A stretch of 64,000 nucleotides of DNA from Alloprevotella tannerae ATCC 51259. GTDB lineage: Bacteria; Bacteroidota; Bacteroidia; Bacteroidales; Bacteroidaceae. The position numbers and the translations under genes are program-made. The DNA lies in the NCBI RefSeq assembly GCF_000159995.1, contig NZ_GG700642.1:89036-153035 (forward strand), in the 5' to 3' direction. A model generated the notes under the pieces. The model was not told the origin of the DNA, searched no databases, and saw only the letters and a program-made list of their open reading frames with translations. How positions within the stretch are numbered: the first letter of the stretch is position 1; the number at the start of each line of letters is the position of its first letter. Positions 37,096 to 45,248 of this stretch are shown one piece after another.

Positions 37096-37169
37096 CTCGT
37101 GAGCAAAAGGTTGTACGCTCGTGAGCGTACAACTGTATTATCGTGAGAAGAAAGGTCTACGCTCACGAT
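37096..37169. repeat. Four-unit 22-bp dyad array E (GCTC-GT-GAG type)
   Basis: Core octamers start at 37096 (CTCGTGAG), 37118 (CTCGTGAG), 37140 (ATCGTGAG) and 37162 (CTCACGAT): exact 22-bp period, centres GT, GT, GT, AC. The second unit fills all 22 bp with a perfect dyad (37111-37132) whose inner 20 bases are TGTACGCTCGTGAGCGTACA. The gap 36829-37475 holds no supportable gene. Confidence 0.93.
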
Positions 37170-37475
37170 AGTAAAGTCTGCATGCAAGAGATGGGCTTCA
37201 ATTTTTCAAGTTTTCGTGGTTGAAAAATCAAATATAAACCGAAAAAGACAATCGAGAAGAGTGCTCTGACCAAGCCTACTGATCGGCAAGCAAAAAGGCG
37301 GCACACTATGCGGGGATAGCGTTTGCAAGAAAAGATAGCCCACCCGTTGTTTTTCAAAAATGCTTGACGATAGTAGAAATATCGGTGGCAAATGAATAGT
37401 GCTCTGCATCCTTTAAGCCTTCGTCCTTCATTTCATCTGTGCCTAAAGGCTCAGTTTGTTCTTCCCAAAACGAAG

Positions 37476-37524
37476 AACAACGATACCCTGAAGTGCGCAA
37501 TTGAGCTTTAAGGGTATCGTTGTT
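37476..37524. terminator. Hairpin downstream of the exported-protein genes
   Basis: AACAACGATACCCT (37476-37489) pairs with AGGGTATCGTTGTT (37511-37524), a perfect 14-bp stem with a 21-base loop. On the minus strand a T-rich tract follows, fitting termination of the gene ending at 37602. Confidence 0.75.
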
Positions 37525-37601
37525 GGTAACTATTAAACTACACGCGCCTTTCTATGCTTTATACGTCAAAAGGCGTGCATTCAAAAGGCGTTGTAGGCGT
37601 A

Positions 37602-38693
37602 TTAGGGCAGGATTTTTACGGCTGCACATTGGTCTATTCGCAAGAAAAGCGGCTGACGAGGTAAGTTGCCCACTTGATTTACGCCACGGCGAATCGTAGC
37701 TACGCGCAAGCATTTCCCATCAAGCGTATAAATAGCCAACTGCCGGCCGACGTATTGCTCGGCTTCGATGCTCAACAATCCATCTTTCATCTCGCAAACA
37801 ATGTTGGGCTGATCGGCGCGCGCCATCTGAATGCTCGAAGGATCCGGATCTTCCGGCAAATAAGAAAGACCTACGTAGCAATAGCCACAACCTTGCACGA
37901 TCATAAGTCCGCACGTAGCCAAGGTTTTTGAGGTGGGGTTGTACATTTGCCAGCAATGCGTATCCGGATTCATACCTCGATCCTTAAAACCATTGGCCGC
38001 AAGAAGTTTGTAGACCTCACTTATTTGCGGCGTTGTCACACGTTCCCAAGAAGCGGCCAAGAGATATACGGCGCAAAGTTCGTCCTCGTCGGGCGTAAAA
38101 GCGAGCATCAAAAACGGAAACTCGGCATTCTGCGTGGAGAATATCTCCAAGCCGGCACGATCTTGCTCGCCAATCTTCGGATTCATAGCCCAATAATCTG
38201 CGGTATAGTTTGTATAGGCTCCGCTTTGCAGCATTTCGCTCATCGTTTTCGATTTTTCTTGCCCCCAACTCACACTAAACTGGGGAAAAGGCATATCTAC
38301 GTGGTCTTTTACTTCAACCGTAAAAGGTATTTCATCCAAGATATTATTGGGATCAAAAGCATCGAGTGTGCCGGGATAGGCACCTGAGATGAGCAATTTT
38401 AGCCGGACGCTTCCGTCACCAACAGATTTGAAAGCGTTGCCTTGAGGTAATACGATCGTACTGTCTTCTGAGGCATAACGAATCACGATGCGCTCGCCTT
38501 TGCTTATGTGGTTTTGCGTCGCCGTATTATACTTCTTGACATACATGCGATACGTGCGATTAAAAGGTATGGATAGCGTGTTGGCTACTAAAACGCCATG
38601 GTCGTCGTTATTCGTTCGCGCTTGCAAATGATCAGCAGCAAAGAGCAGCAGAACGCAGGCAAGGAGGAAACGGATTGGTCTTATAGTTTTCAT
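37602..38693 (-). CDS. Exported protein with probable type IX secretion C-terminal domain
   Basis: 363 residues from the ATG at 38693 (MKTIRPIRFLLACVLLLFAADHLQA, a signal peptide). The middle part is not recognised; it has WAMNPKIGEQDRAGLEIF and three cysteines in a short CGLMIVQGCGYCYVG stretch. The last 75 residues (LSIEAEQYVGRQLAIYTLDGKCLRVATI...PLFLRID...VKILP) have the strand pattern of the Por/type IX sorting domain that directs cargo across the outer membrane. It lies 33 bp downstream of another cargo candidate, so the two are probably cotranscribed. Confidence 0.65.
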   Translation of the reverse strand: MKTIRPIRFLLACVLLLFAADHLQARTNNDDHGVLVANTLSIPFNRTYRMYVKKYNTATQNHISKGERIVIRYASEDSTIVLPQGNAFKSVGDGSVRLKLLISGAYPGTLDAFDPNNILDEIPFTVEVKDHVDMPFPQFSVSWGQEKSKTMSEMLQSGAYTNYTADYWAMNPKIGEQDRAGLEIFSTQNAEFPFLMLAFTPDEDELCAVYLLAASWERVTTPQISEVYKLLAANGFKDRGMNPDTHCWQMYNPTSKTLATCGLMIVQGCGYCYVGLSYLPEDPDPSSIQMARADQPNIVCEMKDGLLSIEAEQYVGRQLAIYTLDGKCLRVATIRRGVNQVGNLPRQPLFLRIDQCAAVKILP

Positions 38694-38726
38694 TATCAAT
38701 ATTCGTTTATGATTATACTTATGTTT

Positions 38727-40928
38727 TTAGCGTACAGGTACGATTATCTTTACCGACATAGGCTTTTGCGCACCCTGAACAGGCATAAAGGTCACAATAT
38801 ATGTACCTGCGGCCAACTTAGATGCAGGTGCATACTGACGGCCTGCGACATCGCACACGCCTAAAAGACGCACGCCGGCTGCAGTCTTAATTTGACCGGC
38901 CTCAATCTGAATATAGGAGGCCGCCAACGCTTGCTGCATAAGCCCATCTATGACTTCTCCTTCGCCGCACGGAACGGGCAATTCGTTGTTCACACCAACA
39001 AAACGCTTCCATACGATCTCCGAGCGCCCGGCATTAAGTTTGTCAGCAAAAGCTTGACTCCGCATTTCCGAAAGTGCGCACCCCGTACCGGAAGATACGC
39101 CGCTGAAGAGCGCTTCGTCGTAATAGCAATTCTGTACATCAAGCGTAAGGCCGTCAGTGAGCGCCGCAGCAGGGAAAATTGGGCCTAAAGCGCCCGCAGG
39201 ATCAGTTGCCGTCACGCGGCCAATGTTATAAGTATTACGAATATCAATCGAAGCGCCCTGCAAAGCCATTCCTAAAAGTCCGCCGGCACAAGATGCGGCG
39301 CTGATCTCGCCGGCATTGAGGCAGTCAACAATATTTAGGCGGCCGCTTTCCACATAGCCGACAATACCACCTGCAAAATTGTTGCGCGTATTTACATTAC
39401 CGTAATTGATGCATCGACTGATGGTTGTTCCGGACGCACTACTCATACCCAAGATTCCACCAATGGCCACGTCTGACGCGTCTACGTTAGCGCGAGATGT
39501 GCAGGCCACAATTGAAGATGGGGTCAAGAAGGACGAAGTCGCGATACCACCCGCATAAGGCTTAAGGCGCGCCTTGACGGTTACGTTTTCACCCGCGTGG
39601 CAATTGATAATTTCTGACCCAACTAAGACGGAAGCAACGCTTGCTACGATTGCGTCGGCCTCAAAATAGCAGTTGGTGAGCGTTAAGTTGGAAATCTTCG
39701 CATTTTTGACAATACCAAAGAGCCCGACACCCAAATTAAAGCGGCCGGAGAAACGCATCGTGAGGTTTGAAATCGTATGATTGTCGCCGTCAAACGTACC
39801 GCTGAAGGCCTTAAGTGCAGTTCCTTCGGCGCCGAAGTTGTTGCCGATCGGTTTCATCGCCTTTACCGCCTCCATATCTACATCATTGGTGAGCTTAAAG
39901 TACTTTCCGTCGTAATCAGTTTCAGTATCGACGGCCAGCGAAAGGTCTTCTATGTCGCCCGAGTTTGAAATTAGGTACGGGTCTTCCTGAGTTCCGCTGC
40001 CGCCACTGTAAGTAAAGTCACCCGCCTTCCGAATGCCGGTGCCGGTAAGCTGAACTTCAGCAATGGTTTCTCCGGATTGGAGCTGCAAAACTGCTTGCTG
40101 AGGGCCGGCAGCTTGAGGCGCGAACGTCACATCAACTTCTGCGTTCCCATTGGGCTCACTCACGGCAAATTTATCCTTGGATAGGCTAAAGAATTTTGCA
40201 TCTTCGCCGGTCAAGGACAAAGCTACGTCAGCCGATAAGTTCTTATACGCGACGCTAAGTTTGATTGTCTTTGTTTCACCCTTAGCTACCTGCCCAAAAT
40301 TCAAGCGATCCTCTCCCGTCTGTATGGATGGGCGCTCAGGCGCTCCGGCTTCGTAATCCGTAATACTGATATCGTCAAGATTAAACGCCGCATCAAAGCC
40401 TTTCGCCGCGGCATAATCGAAGACGGCATAGTCAGCCCGAACGATTCGCACGCGTCCGGTTTCGACATTAGCCTTTGCGTGAAAACGTTCAACGTCCATT
40501 GTGGGCGTAAAAGGCTGACCTAAGGTCTCCCAGTGTTCACCTTCGTCCTCCGAAACTTGAACACACCACGCGACCTGCGAAGTTGCGTGCTCTTCGTAAG
40601 CACGGTAGGAAAATTCAATCACACCTAAGCCACCCACCTTGTCTTCTTTCATCACCAAGTAAGGCATTTCCTTCATCGACATTCGACTGCCGTAGATGCG
40701 AGCCGATACTTTACCATTCGCAAAGTCGCTTGAGCTACCCGATCTCCGGACCGCATACATCGACCACGAAATGCCGTTTAAGAGGACGTCGTAATGATTC
40801 GGCCGATCTCCGATTCCATCGGCTTTAGCCATTTCAAAATCATAATTCCACCCTTGTGCGGCCAAGTTAGTCGGCAGACAGAGCATAGCCAACAAAGCCA
40901 CAAGACAGTAAGTACAAAATTTTTTCAT
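38727..40928 (-). CDS. Large surface/secreted protein with GLUG-like repeats and type IX sorting domain
   Basis: 733 residues. Signal peptide MKKFCTYCLVALLAMLCLPTNLAAQ; a jelly-roll-like domain (about 30-190, ending FNLDDISITDYE); an immunoglobulin-like choice-of-anchor D domain (205-300, LNFGQVAKGETKTIKLSV); a right-handed helix region with GLUG-type repeats (about 310-600, such as GGIVGYVESGRLNIVDCLNAGEI); and a C-terminal sorting domain ending AAGTYIVTF...MSVKIIVPVR. This is the build of an adhesin-like cargo of the type IX system. Ligand unknown. A minus-strand TAACTTTG box lies at 41052-41059. Confidence 0.8.
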   Translation of the reverse strand: MKKFCTYCLVALLAMLCLPTNLAAQGWNYDFEMAKADGIGDRPNHYDVLLNGISWSMYAVRRSGSSSDFANGKVSARIYGSRMSMKEMPYLVMKEDKVGGLGVIEFSYRAYEEHATSQVAWCVQVSEDEGEHWETLGQPFTPTMDVERFHAKANVETGRVRIVRADYAVFDYAAAKGFDAAFNLDDISITDYEAGAPERPSIQTGEDRLNFGQVAKGETKTIKLSVAYKNLSADVALSLTGEDAKFFSLSKDKFAVSEPNGNAEVDVTFAPQAAGPQQAVLQLQSGETIAEVQLTGTGIRKAGDFTYSGGSGTQEDPYLISNSGDIEDLSLAVDTETDYDGKYFKLTNDVDMEAVKAMKPIGNNFGAEGTALKAFSGTFDGDNHTISNLTMRFSGRFNLGVGLFGIVKNAKISNLTLTNCYFEADAIVASVASVLVGSEIINCHAGENVTVKARLKPYAGGIATSSFLTPSSIVACTSRANVDASDVAIGGILGMSSASGTTISRCINYGNVNTRNNFAGGIVGYVESGRLNIVDCLNAGEISAASCAGGLLGMALQGASIDIRNTYNIGRVTATDPAGALGPIFPAAALTDGLTLDVQNCYYDEALFSGVSSGTGCALSEMRSQAFADKLNAGRSEIVWKRFVGVNNELPVPCGEGEVIDGLMQQALAASYIQIEAGQIKTAAGVRLLGVCDVAGRQYAPASKLAAGTYIVTFMPVQGAQKPMSVKIIVPVR

Positions 40929-41051
40929 TGTTTTGAGGTTTATAAATTAGTGGTTCCAACTATTAGAATTCGTTAGTCTGCTTGCCATCTTATGATTTCC
41001 TTGATGGCGCAAAACAGAACTCAACTTTTATAGCGTTAACTTGATTCGCCA

Positions 41052-41059
41052 CAAAGTTA
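41052..41059 (-). promoter_or_regulatory. -7 box for the exported-protein operon
   Basis: Minus-strand TAACTTTG gives a leader of about 120 bases before the ATG at 40928. The leader contains GCCATC and GATGGC (around 40985-41007), which could fold into a hairpin. Confidence 0.45.
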
Positions 41060-41317
41060 ACATTATTTTTTAGATGAGAACCTTTTGATTACATTTTTTA
41101 TAGAAGTCATAAGCAAGAAAGAGCGCCTACCCCTTGATGCCCCAAGCGCATTCTCTCTCACCTCCAATTTTTCCGGAAGTAATTCTACCCGATTTATCAG
41201 GCAACAGAGAGCGATCAGAAGCATCGCACTAAAGACTTTCGCGAAGCAGCGACAAAAAAACAATGCGAGAGCACAAATTTTACTTCCTTTTTTCTCTTTT
41301 ATTCGGCGGCGTTATCG

Positions 41318-41325
41318 TAATTTTG
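41318..41325 (+). promoter_or_regulatory. -7 box for the DUF554 gene
   Basis: TAATTTTG matches TAnnTTTG and lies 18 bp before the ATG at 41344. It makes the earlier in-frame ATG at 41263 unlikely as a start. Confidence 0.55.
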
Positions 41326-41343
41326 CAGCAAAAGTCTAACACT

Positions 41344-42069
41344 ATGTTTGCTATATTCATAAATATCGCAGCGATAATAGGCGGCAGTATCATCGGCGGC
41401 CTTACAAAACGTAAAGTTAACGAGCAATATCTCAATGCCTTAAGTACGGGTATGGGCATCGCGGTCTTGGTTCTGGGTATCTATCTGGCTATTCAAGATA
41501 TGCAGAAAAGCACAACGCCCGTCTTGTTCATCATGTGTTTGGCCTTCGGCGGAGTTATAGGTTCGTTTCTCAAGCTGGATGCACGTATGGAGCATTATTC
41601 GAAAAAGGTGGGCAAGGCTACGCCCAAGAACATGGGCTCTGCCAATCTCTCAGATGGTATTACGACGGCCGTACTTCTATGTTGCGTGGGCACACTGGCT
41701 ATGGTCGGACCAATCCGAAGCGCCATCTACGGCGACGATACCTACCTGATGACGGCGGCCACGCTGAATTTTGTCACCTGCATCGTTTTGTCTTCCTCTT
41801 ACGGCGTAGGTATTTCGCTCACGTCCGTACCGGTGTTTATCTGGATGTCGTCGTTCTTCCTGATCGGCAAGTTCTCGGCCGGTTTGGTTACGGGGGCGAA
41901 CTCTGAAATCACGGCTAAAATCATGACGGAGACTAATATTGTCGGTGGTGTCTTAATCGCAGCAGCCGGCCTCGGCATTTTGCACATTAAAGACTGCAAG
42001 ACGGTCAATCTGCTTCCGGCTTTGTTCTTACCACTTATTTATTTTCTGATCGTAAACCTCTTTACTTAA
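41344..42069 (+). CDS. DUF554 membrane protein (YdfK-like)
   Basis: 241 residues with seven or eight hydrophobic segments. Family features include a start in a hydrophobic helix with IIGGSIIGGL, GGVIGSFLKLD near 70, CCVGTLAMVGPIRSAIYGD and SSSYGVGISLTSVPVF. Transport of a small molecule is suspected for DUF554 but not shown. It is a single-gene unit with its own terminator. Confidence 0.9.
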   Translation: MFAIFINIAAIIGGSIIGGLTKRKVNEQYLNALSTGMGIAVLVLGIYLAIQDMQKSTTPVLFIMCLAFGGVIGSFLKLDARMEHYSKKVGKATPKNMGSANLSDGITTAVLLCCVGTLAMVGPIRSAIYGDDTYLMTAATLNFVTCIVLSSSYGVGISLTSVPVFIWMSSFFLIGKFSAGLVTGANSEITAKIMTETNIVGGVLIAAAGLGILHIKDCKTVNLLPALFLPLIYFLIVNLFT

Positions 42070-42124
42070 GAGTAAATTCTTATTGTACATACAATTAGCA
42101 ATTAACATAATCTACTCAACTTTG

Positions 42125-42156
42125 GAGTCCGGTGCCGCTTGCATCGGACTCTTTTT
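42125..42156 (+). terminator. Terminator after the DUF554 gene
   Basis: GAGTCCGGTGC pairs with GCATCGGACTC (one G-T) around a CGCTT loop, followed by TTTTT. Confidence 0.9.
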
Positions 42157-42328
42157 GCAGTAGTAGAAACGACAAAAAGGCCGAACCGATGACAGTCGGC
42201 TCGTACGCAGTAGGCGGCCAGAAAAGTCTATTCGCCCACCCTTTCTCTTGAATTTTCGCTGCACAAAGTCCCACTTTTGAAACCTTGCACCCGATTATTG
42301 AACGCGCAGATTTAACCTTCTCAAATTT

Positions 42329-42404
42329 TCACCACGGTGAAACGATCGTACGCTCGTGAGAGTAGACACGTACGCTCACGATAAGAAGGCTTTTTCATCA
42401 CGAT
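42329..42404. repeat. Hybrid four-unit 22-bp dyad array F
   Basis: First unit is TCACC-AC-GGTGA (42329-42340), the array A type; the next three are CTC-GT-GAG (42353-42360), CTC-AC-GAT (42375-42382) and ATC-AC-GAT (42397-42404), the array B-E type. Centres fall at 42334.5, 42356.5, 42378.5 and 42400.5, exactly 22 bp apart. This shows that two arm families share one architecture. The rest of the gap 42157-42767 has no supportable gene. Confidence 0.93.
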
Positions 42405-42767
42405 AAAAAACGCGTAAATCAACACCGGACGCGCAATAATAGGACTTGCCTTGCCCATTTTCCAAAGAAAAGCAGCGAAACGCCCGCCCTACTTCTCGCC
42501 ATTGCAGATCAAGTAGCATTATAGCGGTAGTGGGCGCGCATCATATAAGCCGGCAGCCTGACGACATAAACAATAAGGCGCGCCACGTGAAGTGCGCGGC
42601 GCATTGGGCGCGACTTACGTTTTCGGCCGCCGGTCTTCTCCATAAAGGATCAGCAGTTGCCTCACCAACAGGTTGTTGCCATCGCAAACCAAGGAGCGTT
42701 AAGACATTGAGATGGGTGACGAATGAGCCGATAGCAGACGATGCTTAAGCAAAAGACGGCGCGCATA

Positions 42768-42804
42768 AAAAAAACTGCAACACTTCGCAGAGAAACATTG
42801 CAGC
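42768..42804 (-). terminator. Terminator of the flavin electron-transfer operon
   Basis: On the minus strand, CTGCAA...TTGCAG forms a hairpin whose inner bases also pair in part (TTC/GAA), followed directly by eight T residues. It lies about 50 bp beyond the nitroreductase stop. Confidence 0.7.
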
Positions 42805-42851
42805 ATACTTTACAGCCATAGGCCTATGACGTGCTTCAAATGCCTATGTGC

Positions 42852-43475
42852 TTACCACGTATTATAATGGATGTTTTCTTTTTTAAACTTATCCTTGGGC
42901 GTAGATGGTGCTTTCGGATAGCCGATCACAATAACATTGAGGGGAATTGCATTGTCGGGAAGTGAAAGTATGTCGGCCACCTTATCTACCAATTCCTCAT
43001 TCGGATAAACGGCCGCCCAGACCGCTCCAAGTCCGAAGCTGTGAGCGGCCAAAAGGATGTTCTCAGTGGCAGCCGAACAATCCTCAACCCAGAATCGACT
43101 CGACCGGCCCTGCTTATCAACAACAGCAGTATCGCCACACACCACAATGGCTGCCGGAGCTTGCGCTGCGAAACCGGCATAAGGCAGATTGTTGCCCAAC
43201 GTTTGAAGCGTCTGCTTATCATCTACGATGACATACTTCCAAGGTCGCATATCAACGGCCGTAGGTGCGGCCATTCCGGCCCGCGCCAAACTATCCAAGA
43301 GCGTGCGCCGCACCGGCCGGTCAGCATATTCGCGCACGCTGGTACGCGTCATAATGTTATCGAACACAACTTTGTCAACAGGCGTAGCAGCCTCGCCCGA
43401 AAAGGCCAACGAACGCACTAAAGCCACGATGAAAGCAAGGGCCAGGACGATAGAGATAATCTTATATTTGTTCAT
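42852..43475 (-). CDS. Membrane-anchored or exported nitroreductase-family protein
   Basis: 207 residues. An N-terminal hydrophobic segment (MNKYKIISIVLALAFIVALVRSLAFSG) is followed by a nitroreductase fold with the FMN-phosphate-binding TRTSVREYADRPV and AAPTAVDMRPWKYVIVDD near the start, and VIVIGYPK near the end. Most nitroreductases are cytosolic, so the anchor is notable. The start overlaps the stop of the upstream flavoprotein gene by 4 bp. Together these suggest an extracytosolic reductase fed by that flavoprotein. Confidence 0.85.
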   Translation of the reverse strand: MNKYKIISIVLALAFIVALVRSLAFSGEAATPVDKVVFDNIMTRTSVREYADRPVRRTLLDSLARAGMAAPTAVDMRPWKYVIVDDKQTLQTLGNNLPYAGFAAQAPAAIVVCGDTAVVDKQGRSSRFWVEDCSAATENILLAAHSFGLGAVWAAVYPNEELVDKVADILSLPDNAIPLNVIVIGYPKAPSTPKDKFKKENIHYNTW

Positions 43476-44671
43476 TTCTTCTTAACGTTATTCGGTTTTT
43501 TATCGAGGTCCTCAGCCAAATTGAGCAGTGTGCCCACGGGGCAGAAGAACGTGCACCACGGCCGCGGGATAAATAAGCTCAACCCAATAAATGAGGCCGA
43601 GAAAATCACTACGCCAAGCGGTGCAACACTGAAAAGGAAACCGGAGAAAGGCTCGTAATCTAACAGCCAAGCTCCATAGCCAAACCAGAGTAAGACCAAG
43701 AGCACCATAAACACATAGAAGCGCAAATTACGCAAGCGCTTGTAGGCCTTAGCCGGAATACGCACCTTAGGCAAGGGCAGGCGTAAAGCCAAATCTTGGA
43801 GTGCGCCGTAAGGACACACCCATTGGCAGTAATAATTCTTTTTGCCGAAATATGGCATCAAGATGGCGAGCAACAGCATAGCGAAAGTGGGCAGCACGAG
43901 TAGCGGATCAAAGCCGTTCATCAGCCACCCGCGCAGTAGGGAAACAGAAATAAACTGTCCGCACCAGAAGCCGCAGACGAGGACATTGAGGCTAAGCGCT
44001 AAAAGGCGCACCCACTTCTTGCCACGCAAAACCGTAGCGGCCAAAAGGCCAAAACCCAAGACCAAGAAAACGACAATGGTCTTAGGCCAACCCAAAGCCG
44101 GCATAGGGAAAGCGTCAACTTTTTGCTGCTCATAGGCTACAAGGGCTGCCTGCACGTTGAGATTGATCGCTCGACTTGAGAAGGTGGCGCCACTAACGGC
44201 ATCGACCTTGGCTTGCACCAAATCGTGCGCCTTTTTCCCCTGCCACGCCTCCAAAACCTTAGCAGCTTGGGTGAAGAATGAGGGCGTCTCCGTATTGTCA
44301 AGTGGCAGTATCTGCCGCACAATACTATCTTTGTCGATAAAGACGAAGAGCGGCACAGGGCCGGCAAAGCCTTTCACATCCGGCGCAAAATGGTCCGTTC
44401 GAAAAATCGTACCCTCGTTCTGCCCGGCGGGTGTTGTTACGCGCCAGATCGCCGTATCCTTTTCCGTCAGCACAGCCTCCTTCAGTCCGAGTGCGGCCAA
44501 TTGCTGCGGCGTTGGAGCTACGAAAGATGCCGGAACGGCCTTATGCTCCTCCTGCGCCATCGCGAGCGGCCGGCCAAACCATTTGCCGGCACTAACGGCC
44601 GTAGCCGCTAAAAGAAGAAAAACGGCGAGCAGCGAAAGAAGCCGCTCGCCGGTTATAATCCATTTGTTCAT
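43472..44671 (-). CDS. FMN-binding domain fused to NapH/NosR-like iron-sulfur membrane protein
   Basis: 399 residues. A first helix (about 10-28) leads to an extracytosolic FMN-binding domain with DAVSGAT at 157-163, so Thr163 is the expected covalent FMN site set by ApbE. A polytopic part follows (about 195-395) with two cysteine motifs, YYCQWVCPYG and WCTFFCPVG, as in NosR/NapH-type proteins that carry electrons across the membrane through iron-sulfur clusters. It sits between a secreted FMN-binding protein and an anchored nitroreductase in one operon, which points to electron delivery from the membrane pool to outside enzymes. Confidence 0.88.
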   Translation of the reverse strand: MNKWIITGERLLSLLAVFLLLAATAVSAGKWFGRPLAMAQEEHKAVPASFVAPTPQQLAALGLKEAVLTEKDTAIWRVTTPAGQNEGTIFRTDHFAPDVKGFAGPVPLFVFIDKDSIVRQILPLDNTETPSFFTQAAKVLEAWQGKKAHDLVQAKVDAVSGATFSSRAINLNVQAALVAYEQQKVDAFPMPALGWPKTIVVFLVLGFGLLAATVLRGKKWVRLLALSLNVLVCGFWCGQFISVSLLRGWLMNGFDPLLVLPTFAMLLLAILMPYFGKKNYYCQWVCPYGALQDLALRLPLPKVRIPAKAYKRLRNLRFYVFMVLLVLLWFGYGAWLLDYEPFSGFLFSVAPLGVVIFSASFIGLSLFIPRPWCTFFCPVGTLLNLAEDLDKKPNNVKKK

Positions 44672-44675
44672 TACA

Positions 44676-45188
44676 TTATTTTACGTATTTGCTATACGCA
44701 TCCAGTGCCGCCTTGACGTTTGCAGCCAAAGCCTTGCTGGAAAAAGTAGCGCCACTGACCGCATCTACACTCATCGTCGCGGCTTTCTTGGCAGCCTTGC
44801 CCTTAAACTGATTTTGCACCGTCACGGCCTTGTCGAAGAAAGAAGGCGTCTCGTTGTTGGGCAGTGCATACACCTTCTTGCATTTGCCGGAATTGTCCAC
44901 ATAAACCAAAACCGGCACAGGGCCGCGATAGCCTTGCACATTAGCAGCAAAAGGCGTAGAGTTGATCACATAGCCAAGGGCCTTGCCTTTGAGCGAAACG
45001 GCCCAAATGCCGTCGTGTTTCTGCTCCAGTTGAGCTCCGGTCAGACCAAGTTTCGTCAATTGACGCCCATTCGGCGCTACCGTTTGAGCGTTGGCGACTA
45101 CTTTCGGCGCTGCCTGCAAAAAGCCCACAGACGTAGCACTTCCGACCAAGGCCAGCGCCAGCGTAAGAATTAAAGTTGAACGTTTCAT
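44676..45188 (-). CDS. Secreted FMN-binding domain protein
   Basis: 170 residues: signal peptide MKRSTLILTLALALVGSATSVGFLQA, then one FMN-binding domain with DAVSGAT at 142-148 (Thr148 the likely flavinylation site). Its sequence resembles the FMN domain of the next gene (shared GYRGPVPVLVYVD/GFAGPVPLFVFID and NETPSFF), so the pair arose by duplication. It lies 4 bp upstream of the membrane flavoprotein gene. Confidence 0.88.
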   Translation of the reverse strand: MKRSTLILTLALALVGSATSVGFLQAAPKVVANAQTVAPNGRQLTKLGLTGAQLEQKHDGIWAVSLKGKALGYVINSTPFAANVQGYRGPVPVLVYVDNSGKCKKVYALPNNETPSFFDKAVTVQNQFKGKAAKKAATMSVDAVSGATFSSKALAANVKAALDAYSKYVK

Positions 45189-45248
45189 ATTGTTGTATTG
45201 ATTTTATTTCGACCACATTGTGCAGTCGTGATTTATCTTTATTTACCC

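Noticed and set aside
37163..37409. Overlapping 64- and 67-codon minus-strand frames
   Set aside because: Two frames over the same AT-rich stretch next to array E, neither with a promoter or recognisable features.
42446..42748. A 100-codon plus-strand frame after array F
   Set aside because: Composition is rich in Arg, His, Ser and Cys without any hydrophobic pattern, there is no promoter, and no family resemblance.
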